Assembly (NCBI GenBank): GCA_018396635.1
Contig: JAGTQE010000001.1
Location: 124,001-188,000 of the forward strand
From: Candidatus Bathyarchaeota archaeon
Lineage (GTDB): Archaea; Thermoproteota; Bathyarchaeia; Bathyarchaeales; DTEX01
Direction: 5' to 3'
Length of the DNA: 64,000 bases
Under the pieces are notes generated by a model. That model worked only from the letters and a program-made list of their open reading frames with translations, was not told where the DNA came from and ran no database searches. The translations under genes and the position numbers were made by a program. Below are positions 42,907 through 51,576 of the stretch, one piece after another (positions within the stretch are counted from its first letter, which is position 1; the number at the start of each line of letters is the position of its first letter).

Positions 42907-44034
42907 TTATTTACGATAAGCTGGGGGTTCCCCTAGATCCGGTATTTTAAACCATCTTCCACCCGATAGCGCTGACTGATGGGCAATGAATCCCGGTATA
43001 CAGTAGCGCGCGGCTTCCCAAGCGTTGATACGCGGCAGGCGGTTGCTGTTCACGGAGTCAACGAATTCATGGACTATATATGCCTCGGCGCCCTCATGGC
43101 CCACGTTAACATATGGTCTTAGGCTCTCTGGAAGGGGCTCCCGTAGCTGCCATTCTTTCAATTCTTCGGGCTTTAATATCCCCTTCCCCCTTTTATCAGC
43201 CCATACGGCGCCAGCCAGGTTGCTCTCAAATGAACCCTCAGTCCCATAGATCCCGCTGACACGCTCAACCTCAATGCCACCGATGCGCCGGAACTCTGAA
43301 ATTATTGCCACGGCACCGTTGCTCATTTTAAATAGGGCCGTCTCATTACAGAATGGATTTCTGTAAATTGTGTCTACTCGGAAGAAATCGTCGTTTGGAT
43401 AAATGTATCCTAGGGCGGAGACTTCAACCATATGAGCCTTCATTACTGATACTGGGAAACATATTGAGTGTGAGGGATACCACATTGGCGGGTCTCCTGT
43501 CTTATCCAGACTCCAGAGATCACCCCACCTATTTATCAGAACCCTCCATAACCCATGAGGATACTCCCCCACATCATGAAAGTATTCAGCTCTGCACTGG
43601 ATAAATTCACCAAACTCGCCTTTCTCAGCTTTCTTTCTACAGAAAATGGACTCGGGGCGGAAGTAACTAGTCTCACCCATCATATAGATCAGACCTGTCT
43701 CTTTCACCATATTTACTATGGATATGCATTCATCTATGGAGTATGCCATCGGAACCGCTGAGAGGACATGCTTACCCTCCTTTAGAGCCTTAAGGACGTG
43801 AGGACCATGGAGCCAATGCTGCGTAAAGATCGCCAGAGCCTCAATATCTGACTGGCATATTTCGTCTAGGCTTGAGTAAGTTTCAGCAATATCATATTTC
43901 TTCGCATAATGCTCCAGCCTATCCTTACGCACATCGCATATGGCGAGTCTCTCAACATCAGGATGCTTCATAAAGAGTTCTATGAACATGCTTCCAAACA
44001 TTCCGAGACCCACTAAGCCGAGGCTAATGCCCAT
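42907..44034 (-). CDS. Gfo/Idh/MocA family oxidoreductase
   Basis: A 375-residue NAD(P)-dependent sugar oxidoreductase. The Rossmann fold begins SLGLVGLGMFGSMF, followed by ICDVRKDRLEHYAKKYDIAETYSSLDE, and the EGKHVLSAVPMAYSIDE segment at the usual catalytic-lysine region (here EGKHVLSAVP, where the conserved EKP lysine-proline pair is altered). The C-terminal half is a beta-sheet domain (FFRVDTIYRNPFCNETALFKMSNGAVAII). It lies between GH3 and an amidohydrolase, 11 bases from the latter, so it probably oxidises a sugar or uronate. Substrate unknown. Confidence 0.88.
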   Translation of the reverse strand: MGISLGLVGLGMFGSMFIELFMKHPDVERLAICDVRKDRLEHYAKKYDIAETYSSLDEICQSDIEALAIFTQHWLHGPHVLKALKEGKHVLSAVPMAYSIDECISIVNMVKETGLIYMMGETSYFRPESIFCRKKAEKGEFGEFIQCRAEYFHDVGEYPHGLWRVLINRWGDLWSLDKTGDPPMWYPSHSICFPVSVMKAHMVEVSALGYIYPNDDFFRVDTIYRNPFCNETALFKMSNGAVAIISEFRRIGGIEVERVSGIYGTEGSFESNLAGAVWADKRGKGILKPEELKEWQLREPLPESLRPYVNVGHEGAEAYIVHEFVDSVNSNRLPRINAWEAARYCIPGFIAHQSALSGGRWFKIPDLGEPPAYRK

Positions 44035-44045
44035 AACTAATCCAC

Positions 44046-45278
44046 CTAAACCTTAAGCTGATATAGGTTCTTTGGGTTATCATAAAACCACATCTTAGCA
44101 ACCTCTATAGCTTCATTCTCAGTCATAAGCCCCTCCTCAACCCGCTCCCCTAAAACCTTCGCTATATCCTCACGTGCCATAACAAGATGCCCATAAACCT
44201 TCTCCACGGGGATATTATAATCTCCCCCAAAAGCTATTATCTTATTTATTGGCACAAGGTCTATTACCTCGCTAAGGGCTGAGCACGTCAACTTCTGAGA
44301 GATTATGTGGCACCAGCATAGATTAAGCCAGACATTTGGGAAATTTTTTCCAATAATTATCGCCTCTCTAACATATGGTATCCCTAAGTGGTACATGTCA
44401 AACCTTGTTTTTGGATGTCTACCGAATATTGGTATCATATGCTGGGGGTCTAGATCTCTAAAGTCTCCCCACATTCCAGTATGAACTGCGACAACCATAT
44501 TAAGGTCAGCAGCTATATCCAAGATCTCTTCAACCAGAAAACAGTAGAGGGGGTTCATGAATGGAAGTTCCTTCCCATCATGCATTATCTTATCGAATAG
44601 CGCTACTGCCTTGCTCCTATTGTATGGCAGATATTTATGGGAGCTCATTTTAAGCCCAACTACACCAACCTTCCTCCACCTCTCAATTCCCTCCCTGACC
44701 ATATCCAAATAATCGTTAAGGCTTCTGATATTCCAGCCGAGCTTAGACGCATGATCGTCGATAACCTTTTTAGACCTGACTGCGGCATACGTGTCTAGAG
44801 GCATTATTGGAATTAGAAGATCTAAGTCGTAGTCAGTCCTATTTTGCTGGGTTAAGGCGACCCTAATTTTACATTTCTCCCGTAATATTCGACGATAAAT
44901 TCCCGGAGTATTCTCTGCGGCAATTCTTTCAGATATCTCCTTATAGTTTCTTTCGTTAATGTCATCGAAACCATATATTTCCTTAGCGGCTATAAATGCT
45001 GGCCGAGCATAGGAACCATACTTTATCATCTTTAGATAGGGCGCAAATATCCTCCAGCGCTCCTCAAGGGGGATTGATGGATCATGTATCTTATTCCAGT
45101 ATTCATCAGGCATGCCCGATGATATTAGGTCGACCCTGGTATAGTGGCTGAATAATGTGAAGACATCCACCTTAAGCGATAGACGGACGCTCTCAGGAGG
45201 TAAATGCTCATGCGCATCAATTATCTCAAACTTCTCGATCTCCCTTAAAATGCTCTCACTAACATGGGATAGCTTCAT
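44046..45278 (-). CDS. Amidohydrolase-superfamily protein
   Basis: A 410-residue TIM-barrel metal-dependent hydrolase. The metal-binding start is IIDAHEHLP (HxH near residue 22-24), with GLKMSSHKYLP, VAVHTGMWGD in the middle, MYHLGIPYV, and the late Asp in AFGGDYN. The C-terminal helices include MTENEAIEVAKMWFYDNPKNLY, as in amidohydrolase-2 or uronate-isomerase-like proteins. It is the upstream gene of the Gfo/Idh/MocA and GH3 group, which suggests sugar acid or lactone catabolism. Exact activity unknown. Confidence 0.85.
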   Translation of the reverse strand: MKLSHVSESILREIEKFEIIDAHEHLPPESVRLSLKVDVFTLFSHYTRVDLISSGMPDEYWNKIHDPSIPLEERWRIFAPYLKMIKYGSYARPAFIAAKEIYGFDDINERNYKEISERIAAENTPGIYRRILREKCKIRVALTQQNRTDYDLDLLIPIMPLDTYAAVRSKKVIDDHASKLGWNIRSLNDYLDMVREGIERWRKVGVVGLKMSSHKYLPYNRSKAVALFDKIMHDGKELPFMNPLYCFLVEEILDIAADLNMVVAVHTGMWGDFRDLDPQHMIPIFGRHPKTRFDMYHLGIPYVREAIIIGKNFPNVWLNLCWCHIISQKLTCSALSEVIDLVPINKIIAFGGDYNIPVEKVYGHLVMAREDIAKVLGERVEEGLMTENEAIEVAKMWFYDNPKNLYQLKV

Positions 45279-45389
45279 GTTAACAGTCTCCTCAACATCT
45301 CTCTAATCTCAATTCGCTTATATTATTTAGGCCATAGGTCAACTAAAAGGAAGAAATTTGAGAAGGATCATTTAACAATTAAAAAAGTT

Positions 45390-47447
45390 TTATAGGCTTA
45401 TGCCAACTAGTATTGGTGCGAAGACTTCGGCTACCAGCGACATGACTGTGATCATCGTATTTAATGATGGGCCAGCAGTGTCCTTAAACGGATCGCCAAC
45501 AGTGTCGCCTATAACTGCAGCCTTATGTGCCTCTGAGCCCTTACCGCCATAGGCTCCAGCCTCAATATACTTTTTGGCATTATCCCATAGGCCACCAGCG
45601 TTAGCCATTAGAAGGGCGAAGATTATTCCCGTAATTATACTTCCAGCAAGGAAACCTGCAAGAGCCTCCTTACCCAAGAATATTATTGTCAGAATTGGGA
45701 CCACTATCGCCAATAGACACGGTAATATTAGCTCTGTGAGTGCTCCTTTGGTAGCTATATCCACGCACCTAGCGTAATCTGGCTTGGACCTGCCATCTAT
45801 TAAGCCTGGAATCTCCCTGAATTGCCTTCTAATTTCCTCAATCATCCTCTCAGCATTCTTTCCAACAGCTAGGATCAACAGGGCTGAGAGTAAGGGTGGC
45901 ATCATTCCTCCAAGAAATACTCCGGCTACAACCTTTGGATCCATTAAGTCAAGCCACTTTATATCCACTAGATGGGCGTAGGCTGCGAACAACGCCAGAA
46001 CCGTCAGCGCCGCAGCGCCTATGGCGAAGCCTTTTGTAATAGCCTTCGTTGTGTTGCCCGCTGCGTCAAGTCTATCAGCTATTTCGATAACCTCCTCGCC
46101 TAGACCAGACTGTTCCGCTATGCCCTTCGCGTTGTCAGAGATTGGTCCATACGCGTCTGCGGATATCGTCATTCCAACCGTTGCAAGCATTCCAACGGCG
46201 GATATGGCAATGCCATAAAATGGGTTTACATTGAACATCTGGGATAGGCTCCAGGCTGCCAGCATAGCTATGCAGATCCCAACTATCGGCGGAACAATGC
46301 TAACTATACCGTAGGAGAAACCAGTCAATATATTTATGGCGGCACCCGTCGTTGATGCGTAGGCAACTTTCTTTGCAGGCGCCCTATCTATTGATGTAAA
46401 GTAGTCAGATGTTAGACCAATCACAACCCCAGCTATTAATCCTGCCGCTGTTGGGAGGAAAACCCCAGGCCACCTTTCCCCTAAACCTGATAAATACACT
46501 GTGGCGAGAAGGAGGACTGCGAATATTATCCATGTTGAGAAGGAGCCTCTATTTAAGGCCGCTCCAGGATTACCCTTTATGCTTGCCTTAACAACAAATG
46601 CGCCCAATATTGAGGCAAACAGCCCTACAGCAGCTATCATAAGAGGCAACATTATCAGCGTGCTTTCACCTTGCTCCGCACCAATAATCATGGCTGCTAT
46701 AAGGCTCGCTATGTATGAGTCCGTTAAATCCGCCCCCATGCCAGCTACGTCCCCAACATTATCTCCAACGTTATCCGCGATCACAGCTGGATTGCGGGGG
46801 TCATCTTCAGGTATTCCGAGCTCAACTTTTCCAACAAGATCAGCGCTTATATCCGCAGTCTTCGTATATATGCCTCCTCCAGCCTTCGCGAACAGGGCGA
46901 GGGCGCTGGCGCCGAAGCTGAAGCCTAAAACCACATTTACTGCCTCCTCATAGCTCCAGTCTAAGATGAATCTATAAATGTAGAATAGTAGGCTTACGCC
47001 TAGAAGGGAGAAGCCTATAATGGATAGCCCCATTACAGCGCCGCCATAAAAGGCCACTGGAAATGCTCTTCTCAGACCTTCTCTCGCAGCATTAGCCGTT
47101 CTGACATTGGCTTCAACTGCTGCCAGCATACCTATATAGGCTGCAAGAGTTGTTGATAGGGAGCCGAGAATATAAGCGATTGCCATACTAGCCCCAAAAT
47201 AAATTCCCCTGTCCTCTACGTGATAAAGCGTATAAACTGCCCCAAGGATTAAAGCCATTATTAGGACAAAGGCGAGCAGCGTAGTATTTTGTCTCCTAAG
47301 GTAGGCTTTAGCGCCCTCCTTAATCGCGCCAGCTATTTCTTTCATCTTTTCGGTGCCGCTCTCCTGTCTAATAATATACTGATATAGATAACCAGCTAAC
47401 CCGATTGAAACAAAACTAACAGCCAACGCCACATACAGCCAAATCAT
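45390..47447 (-). CDS. hppA: Membrane-bound H+-translocating pyrophosphatase
   Basis: A 685-residue polytopic enzyme (about 16 membrane helices) that couples pyrophosphate hydrolysis to ion pumping. The substrate site is [20 protein letters not shown] then [17 protein letters not shown] near residue 230; [15 protein letters not shown] and the C-terminal [20 protein letters not shown] complete it. The potassium-determining motif reads [10 protein letters not shown], with Lys and Thr where K+-dependent enzymes have Ala and Gly, so a K+-independent H+-pump is predicted. Monocistronic. It lets the cell recover energy from biosynthetic pyrophosphate. Confidence 0.95.
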   Translation of the reverse strand: MIWLYVALAVSFVSIGLAGYLYQYIIRQESGTEKMKEIAGAIKEGAKAYLRRQNTTLLAFVLIMALILGAVYTLYHVEDRGIYFGASMAIAYILGSLSTTLAAYIGMLAAVEANVRTANAAREGLRRAFPVAFYGGAVMGLSIIGFSLLGVSLLFYIYRFILDWSYEEAVNVVLGFSFGASALALFAKAGGGIYTKTADISADLVGKVELGIPEDDPRNPAVIADNVGDNVGDVAGMGADLTDSYIASLIAAMIIGAEQGESTLIMLPLMIAAVGLFASILGAFVVKASIKGNPGAALNRGSFSTWIIFAVLLLATVYLSGLGERWPGVFLPTAAGLIAGVVIGLTSDYFTSIDRAPAKKVAYASTTGAAINILTGFSYGIVSIVPPIVGICIAMLAAWSLSQMFNVNPFYGIAISAVGMLATVGMTISADAYGPISDNAKGIAEQSGLGEEVIEIADRLDAAGNTTKAITKGFAIGAAALTVLALFAAYAHLVDIKWLDLMDPKVVAGVFLGGMMPPLLSALLILAVGKNAERMIEEIRRQFREIPGLIDGRSKPDYARCVDIATKGALTELILPCLLAIVVPILTIIFLGKEALAGFLAGSIITGIIFALLMANAGGLWDNAKKYIEAGAYGGKGSEAHKAAVIGDTVGDPFKDTAGPSLNTMITVMSLVAEVFAPILVGISL

Positions 47448-47576
47448 ATCAAAGCCCTTCCTTCCAACTGATTATGTAATTGATTTAGATTCTATTGAAT
47501 ATCTTATATTTTTTGTGCCTTATTAAAGAAAGCCTTATCTATTTCAGCCCACTTATCGAATCATAAATAAAGATAT

Positions 47577-48419
47577 TTGGGGTTGGAGTTTACGCCGATT
47601 GGTGCTGGATTAATTGGTTGCGGCGCGATAGGCACAGTCATAGCTGAAGCCATAGATCGCGGGAAGGCTGGTGACATAAACCTAATTATAGTGTACGATT
47701 TAATCCGCGATAGATCTGAGCTACTGGCTTCTAGACTGAGTCATAAACCGCTTATAGCCGAGGGGCTTAACGATATCCTTGAAAGGAAGGATGTCCATTT
47801 AGTGATAGAGGCTGCTTCACAAGAGGCCGTTAGGCAATATGCTACAAAAATCCTGAGCAGCAATAAGGATCTAATGATTATGAGCGCAGGCGCCCTGGTG
47901 GACGATAATTTGTTCGCTGAGATAATTAAAGTTGCCAGGGAAAACGGGAGGAAGGTTTATGTACCCTCAGGCGCAATAGTCGGCCTAGACAATATTAAGT
48001 CGGCTAGCGTAGGTCAGATTGAAGAGGTTACGCTCACAACCAGAAAGCCCCCGATAAGCTTTAGGGGCGCACCCTACGTTGAGAAGAGTAAAATAGATCT
48101 ATCCTCGCTTAAAGAGCCCTTAATCTTATTTGATGGTCCGGCCCGCGAGGCTGTTAAATTATTCCCCCAAAATGTTAATGTTGCAGCTACGCTAAGTTTA
48201 GCTGGGATTGGCGCTGATAGAACAAGAGTTAGGGTTATAGTTGACCCAACTATAAAAAACATCATCCATGAGATTTATGTGAGGGGCGAGTTTGGAGAGA
48301 TCTACACGAAGACTGTAAATAGACCCTTCCCAACAAACCCGAAGACAAGCTATATTGCAGCGCTCTCTGCGATAGCTACGCTGAGGAAAATAAGCGAAAA
48401 TATAATTGTCGGAACATGA
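47577..48419 (+). CDS. nadX: L-aspartate dehydrogenase
   Basis: NAD(P)-dependent oxidation of aspartate to iminoaspartate, the precursor for quinolinate in NAD synthesis (replacing NadB). 280 residues. The Rossmann start is GAGLIGCGAIGTVIAEAID, then VIEAASQEAVRQYA, MSAGALVD and the family segment VPSGAIVGLDNIKSA followed by TLTTRKPP, then NVNVAATLSLAGIGAD. The start is TTG at 47577, weak in context. Not next to nadC (3.8 kb). Divergent from hppA, convergent on the SPOUT gene. Confidence 0.92.
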   Translation: MGLEFTPIGAGLIGCGAIGTVIAEAIDRGKAGDINLIIVYDLIRDRSELLASRLSHKPLIAEGLNDILERKDVHLVIEAASQEAVRQYATKILSSNKDLMIMSAGALVDDNLFAEIIKVARENGRKVYVPSGAIVGLDNIKSASVGQIEEVTLTTRKPPISFRGAPYVEKSKIDLSSLKEPLILFDGPAREAVKLFPQNVNVAATLSLAGIGADRTRVRVIVDPTIKNIIHEIYVRGEFGEIYTKTVNRPFPTNPKTSYIAALSAIATLRKISENIIVGT

Positions 48420-48440
48420 TTAGGAAGATATCTTCATACT

Positions 48441-49322
48441 CTATTCTGTTAGGAGGTTGAGTATTGACAGCGTTGCATAAATGGCTTCCTCAGTCCTAAC
48501 GGTTTCAGTGGCTTGTTTAGGAATTGTGTTAACTATGAAGTCCGCCAGCTCATTCAACTCAAAACCCTCACGTCTAACTATCTCATAGAGGCCCTGCGTT
48601 GGAGCGCCAAAAGCTATAAGCACTTTCCTCGATCTACGCCATCTATCTAGGATAGCATCCTTAACGCTCATGAATGGATCCCCATATTTTGAGGTGGCTA
48701 TAACTAAGTCGAAGTCTCCGTTCTTTATAGTACGTCCAAGCGGGGCTCTTGAAATTATAACCTTATACCCCCAGTATGTGGGTATTTCTTCCCGGCTAGC
48801 TAGCACAGCCTTAGGGCTACTGCCACCCTCAATAATTTTAACCGTTACACGCGCCCCCACAGGTAAACGTGCTCCTAAGACGGGTATCGGATCCTCAACG
48901 CCAACATCCACCAGTATCAGATCCCTTTTCTCAGCGACAACCACACCCTCCCTAAACTCGTTTACTACTAAATCCTTCTTTCTCCTTCTAGTTGGATGGT
49001 GTGGGGTTCTGAGTGGGGGCAATATGCCTGCGTAACGTAGCTCAGGCATTATTCCGAAGAGTCTCCTTCTAATATATTGTGGAGTCTCCAAATAGGATAG
49101 GATTGTGGAGACAAGATTCAGATCGCTGCTCTGATCGATCTCAGGCATATCCGGGTAAACTATAACTTCATCAACCCTGAAGATCGCCAGAGCTCGCCCT
49201 ATCCACCCTATCTTCATCGTCTTCTCTCTTAAATGGGGAACATCCGAAACTATTGATGCAGGTATCGCTACGCAAAGCTTCTGTTGACGTCTTATCGGCT
49301 GATTTAGCGTGGACTGGAACAT
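48441..49322 (-). CDS. SPOUT-family RNA methyltransferase (DUF171 / C9orf114-like)
   Basis: A 293-residue putative RNA methyltransferase of the SPOUT superfamily (Methyltrn_RNA_3), with an OB-fold-like insertion. It starts with KLCVAIPASIVSDVPHLREKT, then IGRALAIFRVDEVIVYPD, ETPQYIRRRLFGI and LRYAGILPPLRTPHHP; the trefoil-knot SAM region is AFGAPTQGLYEIVRREG near residue 240. Archaeal homologues are often placed just before rpl3, but here it follows the inositol-1-phosphate synthase gene with an eight-base gap. Human SPOUT1 homologues are proposed to act on rRNA or microRNA precursors; the archaeal target is open. Confidence 0.9.
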   Translation of the reverse strand: MFQSTLNQPIRRQQKLCVAIPASIVSDVPHLREKTMKIGWIGRALAIFRVDEVIVYPDMPEIDQSSDLNLVSTILSYLETPQYIRRRLFGIMPELRYAGILPPLRTPHHPTRRRKKDLVVNEFREGVVVAEKRDLILVDVGVEDPIPVLGARLPVGARVTVKIIEGGSSPKAVLASREEIPTYWGYKVIISRAPLGRTIKNGDFDLVIATSKYGDPFMSVKDAILDRWRRSRKVLIAFGAPTQGLYEIVRREGFELNELADFIVNTIPKQATETVRTEEAIYATLSILNLLTE

Positions 49323-49330
49323 GCCAGCAT

Positions 49331-50380
49331 CTAAGCCTTACCCGAAATATATTCCTCAAATAGCTTCTCCGCTTCATGTATTGGAAGGATTTTAGCCGGA
49401 TGCTTAAACGCGTAAGCCGATATTGGAAGTATGTGACCGGACTCCCCTCTTAACAGAGCTAACTTAGTTCCACGGATCGCATCCAATAATATTGGCACGG
49501 CGTTTGGCGCGTCGAGCGTATTCAATCTAATCTCGATCTCAAACCTAGCGCCACCGAAGTACTCCCCAGAAACCCATATATAACTGTCCCGCCTACTCCC
49601 CAGAAAATCTACGAAATCTGTTGATCCAGCAACGACAGCTGCCCTATACGGTAAGACTGCTTCAATAGTTTTAGTCTTTATTGCGCGCTTAGTTCCCCAG
49701 GCGCGCTCAATATCTGCGGACTCCGTTCCGCCGCCAACATCCAATTGATATGTCTCCAAAATTTGAACGCCTCTACTATTCAGCGCCTCAAGTATAGCCT
49801 TATGGATGAATGTTGCGCCAACCTGATCCATAAGGTCATCTCCAATAAGCGGTAAACCAGCCTTACGGAAGCGGTCATCCCATGAGGGGTCGCTGGCAAT
49901 TATAGTCGGGGTTGCGTTGATGAATGCGCATCCAGCCTCTAAAATCTTGTCAGCATACCATAGAGAGGCTCTCTGGGCTCCGCCGGGCAGAAGGTTAACC
50001 ATGATCTCCGCACCACTCTCCCTAATCTTATCTGCGACATCAACTTCAGGCCTCGGATCAACCCTCACAATCTTCTTAGTATATTCGTTAAGACCGTCTA
50101 AAACGGGCCCCTTCAAAACTTCGACCCCCAAATTTGGGACATCGGCGAATTTTGGTGCGTTATTAGGTGCTGCAAATATTGCTTTAGATAAATCTTTGCC
50201 AACCTTACCCTCAGCTATATCGAAGGCGCAGACGAACTCTATATCTTCCGGCCGGAAACCTCCTATCTCCGGATACCTCAGTTTAACACGACCACCTTCA
50301 CCTCTACAGTAATGAACCCCTTGAATAAGCGCCGAAGCACAGTTCCCAACACCTATCAAACCAACTCTAATCTTAGGCAA
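49331..50380 (-). CDS. ino1: myo-Inositol-1-phosphate synthase
   Basis: NAD-dependent conversion of glucose-6-phosphate to inositol-1-phosphate, the precursor of archaetidylinositol lipids and inositol-based solutes. The 349-residue archaeal short form has GLIGVGNCASALIQGVHYCR, the central VNLLPGGAQRASLWYADK and NATPTIIASDPSW, GDDLMDQVGATFIHK, YQLDVGGGTESAD and LNTLDAPNAVPILLDAIRG. The start is TTG at 50380. Upstream of, and probably co-transcribed with, the SPOUT gene. Confidence 0.95.
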   Translation of the reverse strand: MPKIRVGLIGVGNCASALIQGVHYCRGEGGRVKLRYPEIGGFRPEDIEFVCAFDIAEGKVGKDLSKAIFAAPNNAPKFADVPNLGVEVLKGPVLDGLNEYTKKIVRVDPRPEVDVADKIRESGAEIMVNLLPGGAQRASLWYADKILEAGCAFINATPTIIASDPSWDDRFRKAGLPLIGDDLMDQVGATFIHKAILEALNSRGVQILETYQLDVGGGTESADIERAWGTKRAIKTKTIEAVLPYRAAVVAGSTDFVDFLGSRRDSYIWVSGEYFGGARFEIEIRLNTLDAPNAVPILLDAIRGTKLALLRGESGHILPISAYAFKHPAKILPIHEAEKLFEEYISGKA

Positions 50381-50792
50381 CCTCGATCACCTAAATTACA
50401 TTAATGAAAATTAAAAAAATAATTGTAAGAGGAGAATATATGCCTTAAATTGAAAAGCAGAAACATGCTGCAAGAGATGGAAACGGGCTTTAAAAGCTTC
50501 AGCTATGGCTGCGCAGGCTTCATGAACATTAATAGAATTTAGCAAAAACTTTTACATATTGTAGTGCGGCTGTTGCTTAAAGCTCGCAGGAATTATGAGC
50601 ATATTGCAAGCATATATAGAGATTAGTAGAAAGAGACTTATCCTATAATCGTGTACTTCATTTTACGGACCATTTCCATCTCTTTTTCTAATTCTACTAT
50701 ATTTTTATCCTTCAGTTGGCATTCTACTTAATTGACCTAAAGTGTTATTTGCGGAAAACAATGCCTTGCTGTCCAAACTAGCCAAGAATATA
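50381..50792. other. AT-rich intergenic region, no gene recognised
   Basis: About 410 bases between ino1 and tRNA-Trp. AT-rich with scattered stops in every frame. I looked for further tRNA, box C/D (TGATGA/CTGA) and hairpin features and saw nothing convincing. It probably holds the ino1 promoter on its left side. Confidence 0.5.
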
Positions 50793-50831
50793 TGGTGGGG
50801 CTGGCCGGATTTGAACCGGCGACCTACGGGT

Positions 50832-50891
50832 TTCTCCAAGCTCCAGACTATCTTCATCCCTGAAGAGGTCAGCAAACCCGTTTTCTGGCAT
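50832..50891 (-). ncRNA. tRNA-Trp intron 2, box C/D-like methylation guide
   Basis: A 60-base intron at the canonical position 37/38. The central helix CTCC(32-35)/GGAG and bulges AG^A and AA^A fit a relaxed BHB. Inside, CTGA (intron bases 20-23) fits a D' box and ATGAAGA (35-41) fits C' in 6 of 7 bases. The guide ACGGGTTT before D' pairs with AAACCCGT, placing C39 at the fifth base. A second guide, TCTGGAGC, pairs with the anticodon loop so that C34 is at the fifth base from TGGA (degenerate D box). A recognisable C box is missing. A GGGA-loop hairpin (TCTTCA/TGAAGA) is an alternative fold. Confidence 0.55.
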
Positions 50892-50900
50892 CTGGAGCCC

Positions 50901-50945
50901 CTAACGACTTAAGCGGCTTCAGCCGCCTAAGTCACCGCTTAAGTA
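50901..50945 (-). other. tRNA-Trp intron 1, position 28/29
   Basis: Textbook bulge-helix-bulge: exon GACG pairs with intron CGTT in a 4-bp central helix; three-base bulges AC^T and AG^G hold the splice sites; an inner 10-bp perfect helix (ACTTAAGCGG with CCGCTTAAGT) follows. An alternative 12-bp hairpin with a TGAA loop also fits the interior. Non-canonical intron positions such as this are typical of Thermoproteota. Confidence 0.85.
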
Positions 50946-51002
50946 GTCGTCATACCTGGCTAGACCACAGCCCCACCAATATTAGAAATGAAAAATAGTT
51001 CA

Positions 51003-51010
51003 CTTATATA
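51003..51010 (-). promoter_or_regulatory. TATA box of tRNA-Trp
   Basis: On the minus strand the sequence is TATATAAG, centred about 32 bases upstream of the first tRNA base (50974), the expected spacing for an archaeal promoter starting a few bases before G1. Confidence 0.5.
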
Positions 51011-51032
51011 TGTTATGCTTCTTTCATCTAGG

Positions 51033-51047
51033 CGAAAAGTTAAAGAG
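51033..51047 (+). promoter_or_regulatory. Possible BRE/TATA of 5S rRNA
   Basis: CGAAAAGTTAAAG lies about 29 bases before the 5' end of the 5S rRNA; CGAAAA can act as BRE and GTTAAAG as a weak TATA element. The better TATATA upstream (51003-51010) is too far and fits the divergent tRNA. Confidence 0.35.
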
Positions 51048-51069
51048 GCAGTTAATCAACAAAAATAAT

Positions 51070-51200
51070 TGGCGGGTTGCCGGCCAAAGGGCGCGGGAAA
51101 CACCCAAACCCATTCCGAACTTGGAAGTTAAACCGCGCTCCGTCCCCGGTTTTAGTGGGGTCTTCGGCCCCGCGAAGCCGGGGAAGCTGGCAATCCGCCA
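51070..51200 (+). rRNA. rrf: 5S ribosomal RNA
   Basis: About 131 bases. The terminal helix pairs TGGCGGGTTGCC (51070-51081) with GGCAATCCGCCA (51189-51200). The conserved loop region CCCATTCCGAACTTGGAAGT followed by TAAACC matches 5S rRNA, and a GC-rich helix GGTTTTAGTGGGGTC-type arm follows. It is not linked to 16S or 23S genes in the window, as is usual in Thermoproteota. It is divergent from tRNA-Trp. Confidence 0.95.
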
Positions 51201-51205
51201 TTACT

Positions 51206-51236
51206 GAAGCAATTACGCCTATTTTGCGTCAGCTTC
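51206..51236 (+). terminator. Hairpin after 5S rRNA
   Basis: GAAGC (51206-51210) with GCTTC (51232-51236) and ACGC with GCGT form an interrupted hairpin five bases after the 5S helix, followed by a pyrimidine-rich TTCGTTCCGTCC stretch. It may aid 3' processing or termination. Confidence 0.35.
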
Positions 51237-51270
51237 TTCGTTCCGTCCTACTGCGCCTTTTCACATCAAT

Positions 51271-51576
51271 TTAGATCTTGGATCCTTCTAAGAGCCATTT
51301 TAATGGGATATCTTGGTAGGTTCCATCTGGAAGTGTTCTCCTAATGGTTATTGGCAGGACCCCACGTCTGAGCTCCTCTAGGGCTATGTCTATTGGACTC
51401 CTTAAATCCTTTGTGATCTCTATTAGCACTGGGGCCCCCATGGCGATCTGTAGTGCCCGTGCACCACATATCCTCGCCTTCTCGAAGCGTGTGAGATGAG
51501 GGGGACCTATAAGGATCTTTCTTCCTTCCTTCTCTTTCGCGCTTACAGCCCCATATTCTTCTGCGATTAACGACAA
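51271..51576 (-). CDS. rpoK: DNA-directed RNA polymerase subunit K (Rpo6)
   Basis: Small RNA polymerase subunit, homologue of eukaryotic Rpb6 and bacterial omega, that helps assemble and stabilise the largest subunit. The 101-residue protein has the signature [29 protein letters not shown], then [21 protein letters not shown]-like (here [16 protein letters not shown]). The start is TTG at 51576. Convergent with the 5S gene. Confidence 0.95.
   Translation of the reverse strand: MSLIAEEYGAVSAKEKEGRKILIGPPHLTRFEKARICGARALQIAMGAPVLIEITKDLRSPIDIALEELRRGVLPITIRRTLPDGTYQDIPLKWLLEGSKI

Larger units (their letters stand above)
50793..50974 (-). tRNA. trpT: tRNA-Trp (CCA) with two introns
   Basis: On the minus strand the acceptor GGGGCTG (50974-50968) pairs with CAGCCCC (50803-50797), then A73 and an encoded CCA. 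The D arm is GTCT/TGAC and the T arm GCCGG-TTCAAAT-CCGGC. The anticodon stem ACGGG/CCCGT forms only after removing two introns: 45 bases between positions 28 and 29 (50945-50901) and 60 bases between 37 and 38 (50891-50832). The spliced anticodon loop is CTCCAGA with anticodon CCA. The mature tRNA is 77 nt. An alternative reading as a tRNA-Ala (TGC) using intron sequence was rejected. G26 is present for Trm1. Confidence 0.93.

Noticed and set aside
50381-50792. Box C/D or other small RNA in the AT-rich spacer
   Set aside because: No paired TGATGA and CTGA boxes or stable long stem were found.
50793-50974. Reading the tRNA as tRNA-Ala (TGC) with the stem ACGGG located inside the second segment
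   Set aside because: It needs an unusual splice site and lacks the G3-U70 pair of tRNA-Ala; the two-intron tRNA-Trp reading gives a full stem, anticodon loop CTCCAGA and a textbook bulge-helix-bulge.
51070-51200. Two short open frames across the 5S region
   Set aside because: They overlap a clear 5S rRNA with full terminal helix and conserved loop sequence, so they are not genes.
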